Part shown: piece by piece, positions 1 to 11,000 of the stretch
How the letters are laid out: each line of letters starts with the position of its first letter
How positions within the stretch are numbered: position 1 is the first letter of the stretch
NCBI RefSeq assembly: GCF_016086655.4
Contig: NC_052132.2
Coordinates: 18,788,805-18,852,804 of the forward strand
Direction of reading: 5' to 3'
Length of the DNA: 64,000 nucleotides
DNA from: Lepeophtheirus salmonis
Lineage: Eukaryota; Arthropoda; Copepoda; Siphonostomatoida; Caligidae
Notes under the pieces: model-generated
What the model was told of the DNA's origin: nothing
Database searches by the model: none
Seen by the model: the letters and a program-made list of their open reading frames with translations, nothing else
Made by a program: the position numbers and the translations under genes

Positions 1-722
1 TCAGATGGAGTAAGTGTAATTGTATGTATATTGTTCATTTATATATTATCCGTGCAACTCCATCTGACCAATTAAAGAAGATTAAAAAAAAACAAAAAAC
101 AAAAAAAACAAGCTAGAAAGGTTTTTCTCGAAATGGATACAAAATTTCATTTGTATTTTTTGAAGAATTGTATGTCTACTTCTATTAAAAAGGTACTCAT
201 ATTAATTCTTTGGAGGCACAACAAATCGCACTACTTAAAGTAGGGAAAATTCATTGTCACAATGGAATAATTATGACTTGATATATTCTATTTGAAAGGA
301 GCCATATTGAGGCCGATAAGTCTTATAAATAAATTTAAGGGTCAGAACTATAGCTATCTAAACTTATCCCCGAAAAATTAATATAAACCATATAATTTGC
401 CGAAATATGTCTATGAAATACATATATAAGTATATATATATGACGTAAAATGATAAATTGGGCAATTTTCCTTTTCAAATTTTTTGTTTTAACTTACCAC
501 ATTTCCCCAAACAAACATGTCAAAGTAAAGGATGATAAGTCTATTTTTTTGGGATATATTTTTGAATATGTTTTGGCAAAAAGTAATTTGATATTTCTCC
601 GACTTGTTTTTAACTAAATATATCTTACTCATAATTGGTCACACTGCATCATACGATACGATGTTGTAAATGTGTGAGTGTATACCATATTTTACGTTTT
701 TACGACCTGAAAGGGAAAACCT
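1..722. other. A+T-rich intergenic DNA
   Basis: I see no coding, RNA or ordered repeat signal here. There are only short A and T runs and TA-rich stretches. Confidence 0.6.
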
Positions 723-1215
723 CGTCGGAAGTGGCGAAAAAAAATTGTATTGGTTACAGGTATTACAAATCAGTGGTTTGAGGGATTTTTAATTTTTTTG
801 CTCCCTCCATTCTGCCCTCTATTGCGAAAAACTCGACCATTTGAAGGTGGTAATTCATCAAAAGCGCCAGGCATTTGTGAATAGGACACAGCAAGACAAC
901 ACAAGGCCATACACATATTGGATGACGGCCCATAAGCTCTGTGAGCTCAGATGGGATGTTTCTATCCATCCACACTATAGTCCAGACCTGGCAATAAGTG
1001 ACTACCACGTGTTTATGTGTATGGCTAACGCACTTGGGGCACCAATTGGTCGTAATATAGTCCTGTGAAAGTGTTTTCCGAGTTGTTTTTTTGCAATAGG
1101 GACAATTACTACTACAAAAAAAGATATTATGAAGTGGGATTCTCGTTGGCAAGAAGTTATCAAATCGAACGGGGCATATTTTGTCTTCAACCGGATGATT
1201 GTAACACTTGTTTCT
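723..1215 (+). pseudogene. mariner transposase, C-terminal half, degraded
   Basis: Mariner transposases cut and paste DNA using a DD34D triad. The open stretch at 841-1068 keeps a QQDNTRPYT motif (second Asp, residue 19) and HPHYSPDLAISDYHVF (third Asp, residue 54). The two Asp are separated by exactly 34 residues, which is the mariner signature. The frame then breaks near 1068, and the expected tail resumes in other frames (WDSRWQEVI then NGAYF, about 1120-1180). The N-terminal helix-turn-helix half is not visible upstream. The frame breaks and missing N-terminus make this a dead fragment. I see no clear terminal inverted repeat. Confidence 0.85.
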
Positions 1216-1722
1216 AAAACATTTAAAAAAAAAAAAGGTAAAAGTTCGAAATAACTTTTCCTCAAACTATAATATACATAGTAATGTTCACAAAACTTCA
1301 TTGTTTTGTTGAAACATCGGAAATAGCTTCTATTATTTTTATATTATAAAGAATATACTTTATTCTTCTTGAATAGCGCCTCAGGCATTTTATAAATAAT
1401 TCACACATTTGTAAACAAAACTATGACAATTTGTCTAACAATATATTATATTAGAAAATATGGTATATATAACAGGTCGGTTGAAAGGTGAATATATTTA
1501 TTTGCAAAATTGGATTTATGTACTCAATGTAGTTACAATTCAATTTTCCTATGCCAACAATTTCTCTATAATCTCAAAATATGTCTCATTTTCGGATATT
1601 ACCTCTTTATTACCTTCTGAACTTTTTTCCAATGATCATTCTTTGAGATTAACAAAGAACAAAAGTCACTGGGAGCCAGATAAAAAGAATAGGGTGGATG
1701 GGGAAGCAATTTTTAGCCAAAT

Positions 1723-2440
1723 TCATGCACTTTTGTAATAGTTTTCAGTGATTTGTGACAGGATGCATTCTCTGTTGAAAAAATGCTGGTTTTTTCCCGC
1801 AAATGTGTCCGTTCTTTCTGCAATTTCATTCTTGAAACGCTTCATTAATGATTTGTAATAGTTGTTGTTGAAATCATGGAGCTTTTCGAGGTCATCAATG
1901 ATCATGTGCAACGAAAAGTAACTTTACAATCCGAGAGTTGCTTCTTTCTATGCCTTGGATTCGGTTCATCACGTGCAGTCCACTCGGTTGATTGTCAATT
2001 TGACTCTGGAGTGTATTGAAGGAGCCATGTTTCAATCATAGTTTAAAAGGTATAAGAATTTCGTATCAATTATTCTTGAATTTTGCTAATATTGCTCCCA
2101 AATCATGAACACGCTGTTGCTTTAGAAAGATTGCAATCACCCAATTTTCACACATCTTTACATTTCCAAAGGTTCATGCACGATATTTCCAACAAGCTCT
2201 TTAATTGATGAACTTCACTTAACGATCATTCCAAATGATTTTATGGACTTTTTTTATGTTTCAGTCGGTAACTGCCTCTTTCGGACGTCCATTGCATGCA
2301 TCGTCTTCGAAGCTCATTTCCCCTTGCTTAAATTTAGCAAACCATTATTCAAGGGTTAATTTTGTTGGTAGTGAGTCATCATAACGCTTATTATGCCCAG
2401 CTTTGGGTTGAACGGTAACTTTTTCACTAAAAATCAATGC
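1723..2440 (-). pseudogene. mariner transposase, N-terminal and central parts, degraded
   Basis: Read on the minus strand, frames interrupted by stops keep successive mariner landmarks. These are WFAKFKQGEMS with GRPKEAVTD (about 2343-2260), a short helix-turn-helix-like piece ELVGNIVHEPLEM (about 2200-2160), ETWLLQYTPESN then STEWTARDEPNP (about 2040-1945), and IIDDLEK with NNYYKSLMKRFKNEIAER (1911-1800). The element stops being recognisable at the point where the second catalytic Asp motif should follow. Several stops and frame changes make it non-functional. It faces the neighbouring plus-strand mariner piece and looks like a different mariner lineage. Confidence 0.8.
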
Positions 2441-2539
2441 TTCGTTATCAAAAGAAATTATTTTATATCCAATTTTTTAACAAATAAAAAAAGTTGCTTT
2501 ACCCACAATGCTTTATAAGAACTCTTAGAATCATCCAAT

Positions 2540-2751
2540 TTAAGGCAAGTTCTCTTCGATTACCTCCTTCAAACGGCCGAGTTGTTCACAGTAGAGGCCA
2601 TAATTGAGTGTTAATAAAACTGCTAAAGCGACTGTTATCAACAAGAACCAAAAGAGTATTGTGCTCTATTGCAAATTTTCTTTGTCACTTTTGACGCGTT
2701 TTTCCCCATTTTTAAGTAGTAAAAATGTAAAATATAACGAATTTCTTCCAT
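2540..2751 (-). pseudogene. internally deleted mariner transposase remnant
   Basis: The minus strand starts with an ATG at 2751 and reads EEIRYILHFYYLKMGKNAS, which resembles the first helix-turn-helix of mariner transposases. After stops it passes directly to a piece resembling the pre-catalytic region (GLYCEQLGRLKEVIEENLP, about 2602-2545). Several hundred bases that normally separate these parts are absent, so the copy is internally deleted. Such short deletion derivatives are common among dead mariners. Confidence 0.65.
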
Positions 2752-3112
2752 TGAGACCTCCTTAAGCATTAAAAGGCCAAGCACAATACTGTCCAAAAAG
2801 CGTACACTTTTACAAACTTATGTTATAAAATGAATTACTTATATCACAACCATGACTTGTAACTCTATAAACAAAACTTTCGACTCCACTTGGTCTCAAA
2901 AAGCTACTTTATACGGTATTCAATAAAAGCTTTAATACTATGGACCCTATAATGTAATTTGTGTAATATGTGGACTCCTAATAAACCTAATAAAATATTT
3001 ATTCCCTCAAACTGGACATTATAAAATATTAATGTATGAGGAAATAATTTGGAGTTGTGAACAAAGACTTGATTTTGATTTGATGAGAAGACTTTTTTCA
3101 TCCTCTCCTTAA
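2752..3112. other. intergenic DNA, possibly decayed LINE sequence
   Basis: No clear open frame is present. The stretch leads directly into the LINE tail downstream and could be its degraded upstream part, but I see no reverse transcriptase motif. Confidence 0.3.
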
Positions 3113-3580
3113 TAAAATTACTTTAGATTGGAGAGACTTGACCTGAAAGGAATGGTAAATGTATTAAATCCAAAAACAATATTGAAAAACTACTTAACAG
3201 ATTTCATTCAAAAATGGTTAAGATACCGATTGACCACCTCTTCTTTAATTACAAATAAGTCAAAAGAAATAATTGAGTTTAGAATATGCTCTTTTTGTAA
3301 AGAAAACATCGAGACCTCATTCCATTTGTTTTATTTTTGGTCAAAAGTGGCTCTCGTTCTTAAAATGGTGGATTGTATTATCCGGGAAAAGTATGTCCAA
3401 GAACTCTGCCCTTCAGATTGGCTCGTAGCAACGTCTTTGAAATACAAGCAGAACCTGTAAATTGAGTATATATTATCTCTGAAGTCCAATGGATAATAAA
3501 TAGGTTTAAGAATAAAATCTTACCTATTCCATCAAGGCTGGAAGAGTATGTACTCCACTCAATGGGCTTCTTAGGAGGCG
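3113..3580 (+). pseudogene. LINE ORF2 C-terminal tail with zf-RVT-like motif
   Basis: Non-LTR retrotransposon ORF2 proteins often end in a Cys/His zinc-binding region. The frame at 3128-3460 contains RICSFCKENIETSFHLFYFW near residues 52-71. This matches the usual Cys-x2-Cys, then Glu-Ser/Thr, then His-Leu-Phe layout, but the last Cys is not where expected. After the stop at 3460 the protein-like reading continues in another frame (EVQWIINRFKNKILP and LEEYVLHSMGFLGG) to a stop near 3590. There is no credible start, because the upstream reverse transcriptase domain is missing. The fragment is 5'-truncated, as is typical of LINE copies, and frameshifted. Confidence 0.6.
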
Positions 3581-5354
3581 TCTCTGTCTAGTCAGAGAGT
3601 ACAAGAAAATGATGAATCATTACCGCGTAAAAAGCTTACCGACGGACCAGGGAATTCTCTAGACCAGAGGGAGACGGGATGGCACTTCTGTGTTATTACT
3701 TATTAGAGAATTAAATAAATGAACAAGATTCCCGAGTAATGACGTCAATATAGAATGATCAGTACTACGTCATATAGATTATATTGGTAATGTATTAAAG
3801 GTATGTTTTGGAGTACTTAATTACATTTTTTATACAAAATTATTTGATCCATACTTTTCAATAGGAAAACATCCCATATATATACATACTGAGAAATGTA
3901 CATGCATGATAAATGTGGTAAACCGACTTTAGGGTAAGTAAAGAAATATCGGCGCGCATGGTTTCAGAATAAGCGGATGATGATGTCATATTAAACAAAC
4001 TATAATCTAGGTGGAAACTTGAAGGCACAAAGTATCAAAATTTAACTTTTTCCAAGTAGTTTCTTATTCGTTATGATGTCTAGGACTGACAAAATTAATC
4101 AAGACTGGATTAAAAGGATTGTAGTTTTGATCTTTTTTACACTAATCAAATACTAGTGACAAATAGCTCATAGAATGAAGCCGAAGAAAGGGATATCAAT
4201 TACGGGCGTGCTCACTTACCTCAACACAAGTCTGTAACCTATAAAATGTAAAAAAAACTCAAACTCTTACAATTACTCTTAAAATGTTTAGTAGTGTTAC
4301 AAACTCTTACAAGATGGCTGGAAAGTTTGATCAAATGTCAAAGTTTTGACTACTGTTTTTTTCCATTACTGTGGCGTATTGCATCAGGAGTTTTTACCAT
4401 ATGGTCGTACCGTCAATAAAATCGTGCTGTCTTCGAGGCTTCAAGGATTGGAAAAAGCGTTGACATAAGTGTGTTGTATCTCAGGGGAATCACTTTGAAG
4501 AGGTCAACATATATATTGATGAATAAATAATTATTTTTTCCTAAAAATACAAAGTCCCCTGACTTGTTAAAAACACCTATAACTGACATCAGGAGAAGAG
4601 TTCCTCTCAAAAGAATATTGTTTATACATATGTATCTATATATACCTACATACATATAGACGTATATATCACGCTAGATGTGATAACCTGCCTTAACACT
4701 TATAAGTTACACCAAATATCTCGGTGTAAAGATAGTTTTCTAAAGATGTAGTGATGGGGATTTGGAGATGGATAAAGGATGGAGTTGAATTTAATTATAA
4801 TAGAAGTCTAAATTTTGAATCTTGAATTTTGACAGTCTGAAGGACTGATAGGAATGGACTGAATAAATCGAGACTTACAAAACACTATTCAAATGTAACA
4901 TGTAAAAAGTGACCGATAAAGGTGATCTTTAAATTGATTCAAATAATATTAAAGGAATATTGGTATTTTGTATGAAAATTTGACGAGTTTAAGTCAAGTT
5001 AAGCTCTGAGTTATTAACCAAAAACAAACAAAAAAATGTTGTGCAATTGTCATAGTCTCCCTTATGTATGTACTTTTGTTGCCTCAATTTGTACGCTTTG
5101 CACGTTTTTCGTGTTTTATTGAATAACAACATATATTTAATCGATTTATATATATGCTGTGTACAAGTTGAGATGTATGTACAAGTTGCAACTGGTATAA
5201 GCTAATAGTACAAGTTCTAATTTCATTATCTCAAAATAAATTATTTAAATACAACATGGGTTGTTTTAGATACCAACTGGAAATATATTCATCGTGTCTA
5301 ACAGCTTCAGTAACAGTATTGAGCAGTGAATTCTTAATTTAATTAAAATAAATC
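3581..5354. other. intergenic DNA
   Basis: No gene is recognised. There are small local repetitions (for example, several ACTCTTACAA copies around 4260-4310) and TA-rich runs near 4620-4670 and 5125-5160, but nothing with a clear structure. Confidence 0.5.
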
Positions 5355-5670
5355 ATGCCTGACCATTGTAAAGGAGAGAAAGTAAAGGAAAGGTAAAGTC
5401 CTTTTCCACCAATTCTGGTTTTCAGTTTCTTGTTGGTCGTATCCATCGTCTTTTAAGGAAGGGGAGCTATGCTGGGGTGTGGGTTCCGGGGCTCCCCTCT
5501 ACTTGGCTGGTGGCATGGAATACCTCACCACTGAGGTTATTTGTAACGACGAGGAATTGAATAATTTGTTGGTTTTTGTGACCATTGGCCAAGGTGGTTT
5601 ACTCCCCGACATCCAAGCCGTTGTCTTGCCCAAATATGAGGATAAGTCCTCATATTTAACTCATTTATAG
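5355..5670 (+). pseudogene. histone H2A pseudogene
   Basis: H2A packages DNA in the nucleosome. An ATG at 5355 opens a decayed N-terminal tail (K-G-E-K-V-K spacing). Another frame then reads STNSGFQFLVGRIHRLLRKGSYAG, and after a small deletion near 5470 a third frame reads GSGAPLYLAGGMEYLTTEV (from 5479). It jumps directly to NDEELNNLLVFVTIGQGG and PDIQAVVLPK. About 25 residues that normally form the core alpha-2/alpha-3 segment (the ELAGNAARDNKK to HLQLAI region) are missing. Frameshifts plus this deletion show a dead copy. No introns are expected in a replication-type H2A, so retroposition is not required to explain it. Confidence 0.9.
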
Positions 5671-5689
5671 TATTGAATTAATTATCACC

Positions 5690-5705
5690 GGTCCTATTCT
5701 GGACC
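5690..5705 (+). promoter_or_regulatory. histone-type 3' stem-loop, degenerate
   Basis: Twenty bases after the H2A pseudogene stop lies GGTCC-TATTCT-GGACC followed by ACCAAA. Replication-dependent histone mRNAs end in a conserved stem-loop of this shape followed by ACCA. One base in the upper stem departs from the consensus. Its correct position supports a DNA-level copy of a replication-type histone gene. Confidence 0.7.
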
Positions 5706-6237
5706 ACCAAATAAATCCTTTTAATGAGGGTTCTTTTTGAGAGTGTGATTCTCAAAATCTCAGCATTAACTATTAAGAGCGTTAAAACTCTTTTCTTTTT
5801 ACATAATTAATTATTCATCTATTTAGGTACTAATTCTAATGACTTGGAAAATATACAATTTATGAACCCGAGTAAAAAATTAGAAACTATTATTTCTACT
5901 ATCATTTCAAATTGATCCATTAAAATGACATGGTTAGTATGCAGTTATGTGTAATATAACCGTGGGCATTTGAATATCATAATAGCTCACAGAATACGTC
6001 TATTTCATTAATTTAGATTAATATAGTCACAAATAAAACCATTAATATATATGTCATCCACCGAATTTTCCGTTATTGGATTGTATAAGTTTCTTCTGAA
6101 TCATTTTATAAAGTATTTCCTGTGCTCTACAAAAACAAGAATTTATACGCCTATTTTACACCCAGAGCCAATCATAGAGCGTCTGATATGGAAGATGCAC
6201 TTATGAACTTTTATGTGACTAAACATTGTAATTCTAA
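5706..6237. other. intergenic DNA
   Basis: I see no motif. It separates the histone pseudogene from the hAT relic. Confidence 0.5.
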
Positions 6238-6531
6238 AAGCTATACGAATTCTGGATTCCTATCATAAATGAGTACTTACTACTGTCTAATGCTGCTTTA
6301 TATTTAATTTTACCATTCGGCTCAATATATTTATGTGAGAAGACATTTTCCGTATTAATTTACGTTACAAATAAATACAGATCGTGGCTTAATAGGGCGA
6401 ATGATCTTCGAGATACTGAGTCCAAAGTTAAAGCTATAATAGACCTACACTGCTCATCCGTCACATTAAGACCTTGGTCCTTTTATAAACATATTTCTAC
6501 ATCCACAGCCTGTAATGTTATTTGTTTTTGA
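6238..6531 (+). pseudogene. hAT transposase C-terminal (dimerisation) fragment
   Basis: A continuous 97-codon frame without an initiating Met runs from after a stop at 6235 to TGA at 6529-6531. It reads EFWIPIINEYLLLSNAAL, then LILPFGSIYLCEKTFSVL, then NKYRSWLNRANDLRDTES. This is the order seen in the C-terminal region of hAT/ZBED-type transposases (EFW, LPFGSxYLCExxFS, KYRxRL, NDLR), which forms part of the catalytic and dimerisation region. No N-terminal BED finger or RNase-H portion is visible upstream. It is a truncated, presumably dead copy, although this piece has no internal stop. Confidence 0.85.
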
Positions 6532-8576
6532 GTCCCGATTTTGACTTTATTTACCGCAATGAAAGAGAATTCTTAATATAGAAATGATCCAATGTAGTAA
6601 ATATATTTCTGATTTTATAATTACAATATATTCGGGGTATCCTGTATAAGTTTGTCCGCGCGTCAAATTTTCTTTTTCTATCTCGAAATTGGTGACAGCG
6701 ACAGAGGAAAGATGAAATTAAATTCTCGGAACCTTTTAATAATAAGGAAATAATTTTAGTACGTCAAGCGAAGGAACACGATGTGAAGAATATTTGAAGG
6801 ATGAAGAGAAGGATCTCGACTTTTTGGAGTTATTTCGATAATTAGCACTTCCAAATTCAAATGAAGGTATCATTGTGTGTTTTGATTTCGAAGCGAAGAT
6901 GAATCAAGCGACCATTTTGTATTTGATTGTACCAAACTTGTACTTTTGTACAAAGCCCCTGGAAATTTTTCCGCGAACAATACGAATTTTATCATTTGAA
7001 GAGAAACCATTTTAGAGCATTTTACAGTGGAAATGAAGAATAACTTATAAACGCCATTATCATAAAGTTACACGAGATTTTATACGACAAGCGGAACTCC
7101 TCGAACTATGCTACTTTCTTTGCTAACTACTTTTTGGCATATTATCTGTTGTGAAACTACACATAAATATTTTAAAACGGATTTTAACCTTTTTACTAAT
7201 TTTTATTTCAATAAATTATTTTTCCTTAGAGATATTTTTAGCCTTTGTATAGTTTATATATTTTTTATAGGGTTATGTTACTAAACTTTCTTTTTTTCTT
7301 GGCAATCTACTGTAAGTATAAATATCTTTATGGGATTCTGCTTAAAGATGTACTTATTTTGCTGTCCAACTCTTATGAACTATTTATATTTTTGTTGTTT
7401 TAGATGCTTTGATTTTAAAATTTGAAATATAGATACGCCTACTGGCGAAGAAAAAATTTGTATTTTTTTTTTTTTCAGAAAATTTTTTAATGGTTCTTTT
7501 TCAAAAAGAAAATTTTTTTGTCAACAGCTGTGGATTTAAAAAAAAAACACTTTTTTTAAAATTTTTGTTCATAACTATGAATTTTTAAATTCTTCCCCAC
7601 ACAAAAAAATAAAGATTTTATTTTATTTAATCCTGCGTACGTCCTTGATTGTAATGGAAACAGTGCTACGAATGGCTCCCGTCTTTACCCATTTTATAAT
7701 CTTCTCATTTAGTTGGATTTATACCCTTAGTCATGATAAATATCCTTCACCAAAGACCAAACAAGGAGATTTACTAATAGATTGAGGCTCTATTAAAATA
7801 CATCCTTCTCTCAATCCTATTTCGTATTCAACATACCTTCTTTAAATCAAGTAATTTACCGTGGATCCTCAAGGATGAATCTAATGAAAGAGTTGTACAG
7901 AATTTATTTTTTAGTCTATACCCTTAAGCAGTGTAGGGAATCTATACCTTAAATTATTTTAAGGGATATCAATAACTATCCCAGGATATCAAGTTTGTTT
8001 GGGTTCATTCACGTATTTTCCTGATACTTGATCTATGCAAGTTTTCTCATTGTGGAATGGTCATATATCTCTGGTTCTGCCTCTCACAAGACTCGAAGCT
8101 CCATCAATTTTTTAAGCATTATCTCATTTAGTTTGTCAGATCTGTCGTGTTTAGCCATGATTTGGCCTTTTTAAATGTATCTAGCCTAGAGGCTTGATAG
8201 ACAAGATTTGGAATATCAAATTTTCAACTATGAATTTTATGTTGATCACAGTTTAAGCTTTGAGGTCAACTTATGTATCTTTATGATGTGTTTGCTCTTA
8301 AAAAAGAACAGAAAAAAGACCAAAAAATGCAAAAGTAAATTAATAATTTGCGAAGATCATATGTATATTTATTATATAACCCAGCGCCATTTTAATTATT
8401 AGTTTTGCTTCAGTATTAAGATATTATGCATTAATATAATTTAATTATAGAGTTAATTAACATTTACGCCACATAAGCCTTTTTAATGCATTTTTGTAGC
8501 TCCTATGTGATTATTAATTCAATTGAGGTAAGTTGTCATCGTCGTTTAATCAAACCGCAATGTGATTTATATATAC
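6532..8576. other. intergenic DNA
   Basis: No protein or RNA gene is recognised. Long T and A runs occur at about 7455-7560. A small protein-like stretch near 6770-7000 could not be placed in any family. Confidence 0.45.
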
Positions 8577-8890
8577 CGAGTGATCCATTAAAACCTGAAC
8601 ACATTGAGTTTTAAACTTCAACGTGATATAATTTCATAATTAACAATAGAATTTCAACAAAGTTAATACGATAAATAGATATGTGTCTGAGCTCTCTTCA
8701 CCATTTGCAATGATGACTTCCTGGCGGCAGCGGTAGCAGAGGCAGAAGGCCTGGCACCCGCTGCGAATGTAGTCGTTCATCATTGTGTCCTAGTGCTGGC
8801 AGACAGTGGATTTAAGTGCCTCAGTGTTTGGATGACGGATACTGCAATCCTTCCCCTCGACATGCATCCAAAAGATGTAGTCGAGGATCT
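8577..8890 (-). pseudogene. Tc1/mariner-like transposase C-terminal fragment
   Basis: This stretch is clearly richer in G+C than its surroundings. The minus strand from about 8887 to 8692 reads ILDYIFWMHVEGKDCSIRHPN, TEALKSTVCQH, then a TAG stop (8790-8792), then MMNDYIRSGCQAFCLCYRCRQEVI and ANGEE. This pattern (DYxxWxHVE, then NIxALKxxV, then DYIRxxCxxFRxRxxxVIxAxGG) resembles the C-terminus of IS630/Tc1/mariner-superfamily transposases. The catalytic core is missing. The sequence at 8577-8604 may be an end of the element (GAGTGATCCATTAAAACCTG), but no matching second end was found. Confidence 0.6.
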
Positions 8891-10537
8891 GGGATCAAAG
8901 GAAAAATTCAGCTTAGGGCACATCACGATAATAATTATTTAGATTAATTAAAGGAAGGCAATTTACTTTTATGAATTGTAATTCTTATAAATTTATACCA
9001 TAATTTTTTTTTTAAATATTACAGAATTGGAAGCGCAAAGGGAGAATCGCATCGGAATCAGCATCAGGAAAATGCACACCTTCCATTTTTTTTTCTCTTT
9101 CATCTCAACTACTCAATTCTATTAACAAAATTTCTCTTAGACAACGATAACAGGTGTCGACGAGAGCTTAAAGTCAATTTGATGACTTGATTTTTGTGTG
9201 GACCAGGAAATTTCCATTCAAATAAAGATTACACAAAAAGCATTGATCATAATTGTATTTTAACTCGTTTTTCTATTAGTAAATAGATGTATGTCTGTTG
9301 TATAAAACTTTGGTAAGTCTCATTTGAAATATCTCCTAGTAATTCAGTAAAAGGAGTTTTAACTTTCCCCGGTCCATCCTACTATATAAAAAGTGATAAT
9401 GTTGAGTTTTGAGAATTGATTAATAATAGGACTCTATTTCATATATTAGGATTATCCAATGTCTATAAAGGGTGCACTTGTACACAGTGATGTACATCGT
9501 ATACATAGATTATAAATATATATAAAAGTAGGAGTAGTAATTAAATATTGTAGGGGTGTGCATAAATACAAATATTTTTTTGTGTTTTTGTTATTGGTAG
9601 TCTAGGATTGTTTGTAATGGAAAAAAGAGCGCGAGGAGAAGAAAAACGAAAAAGAAGCACACGGTGTCTTTTTTCTAAACGCCACACTTTGTTTTTTCTT
9701 GACACGGATCCCTTCTTTATATATATTATAACTAACATGCATTTACAGTATAAGTTAAAAATTGAATGAAATATAAACGCCGGTATTTTAACTTGAATTT
9801 TGTTTGTTTTTGTCTATAAACGCTCACAAGACTAAAGTACTCATCAGTCATCAAACTCCAATGATTATTCTTTCATTTTTGAGTGGAGAATATATATGAG
9901 TTTGAACAAAGCCTACCCCGAGTGTTTTCCTTCCTTTTAGAGGCAAGAACAGGCATAATTCACAACACAAATTAATTAGTGGGCCTTAATTCTAATTTTC
10001 TTAAAGGCGAGCACATGCCACTTTCAACACAAACAACCGACGAGTAATAATAATATTTATATATGGGAACGTAGCTCGCTCGTGTACATAACACGAAAAA
10101 AACGACATTAACATCATAAGGAGATATATTAAAAAAGGAATATAAATGATACGGGGGAACCACCAATATCACGAATCAATTGTTACGACTTCACTGTCCA
10201 GAGTTGGTATAATAACATAAATATATTTATTAAGTATTGAGTAGTAACGGGTGAGTCTGTTCATAAAAAACCAAAGATAACGCTGAGGATTTCTTGAGAA
10301 GTTATCTTCAACGATATTAAAGCAAAATTTGTAAAACTCCGGGCAATGCCAAGTATAACCTGTAGTTATTAATAAGTTACGAGCTTTATCTACCTAGCTG
10401 TTTTTATGCTCATTTAATTGGTCTGATGGAGCTGCACTGACTAAGTATATATAAACATTATAGTATGAAAATTACTCCAACCAACCTAGGAATTTTTTTT
10501 GAAGTCCATATACATCATCTATATTTCTTTCTTTAGG
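8891..10537. other. intergenic DNA
   Basis: No gene is recognised. The reading frames in this stretch have no domain-like features and their composition follows the A+T bias. Confidence 0.45.
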
Positions 10538-10618
10538 AATCACCTGGGCGCGAGCCTACGCACACTGAGCTCAAAAGAAGGATCTCTAATGAGTGCATGT
10601 CCATTGAGCTACGTCGTT
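10538..10618 (-). pseudogene. possible tRNA-derived remnant
   Basis: On the minus strand, TAGCTCAATGG (10611-10601) is a perfect match to the Pol III A-box consensus TRGYNNANNGG. About 44 bases further on, GGCTCGCGCCC (10556-10546) is a B-box-like element with mismatches at key positions. The spacing is right for a tRNA, but the acceptor and T stems do not pair convincingly. It could be a decayed tRNA, a SINE head or coincidence. Confidence 0.3.
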
Positions 10619-10990
10619 AGTTGTCTTTTTATTATTATTCAAATTAATAATCAATTCCTTGATTAACAAACTCTGATTCGGAATAAACCTGGTAGTAATT
10701 TCCAAATTATAACTTACATATATATGAATAAACTTTTGAATTTTCATCCTCCCCTCCCTACCACTGTGCAGTTTGTTCAGGTAGTAACCTTTTTTATTCT
10801 ACACTGAACTATTAAAAATTAGAAGGGAAGAGAAGATTGTATTAACCAGTTGATTCTTATGGGATTGCTACAAATCTTATATAAAACTTATTATATATTA
10901 CTAATTCATTTAGAGGTAAAGTAATTTTATTTGTTGTTGAGAAATACTTCCAGTTGTACAAAGAGGCACAAGAGAAGATGTAGTTGGTGC
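10619..10990. other. intergenic DNA before the repeat mosaic
   Basis: I see no gene. The repeat blocks begin immediately after this stretch. Confidence 0.5.
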
Positions 10991-11000
10991 ATGTATTAAT

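Noticed and set aside
763..1301. Minus-strand frames at 763-1152 and 1002-1301
   Set aside because: They lie antisense to the mariner catalytic region, whose plus-strand motifs are unmistakable.
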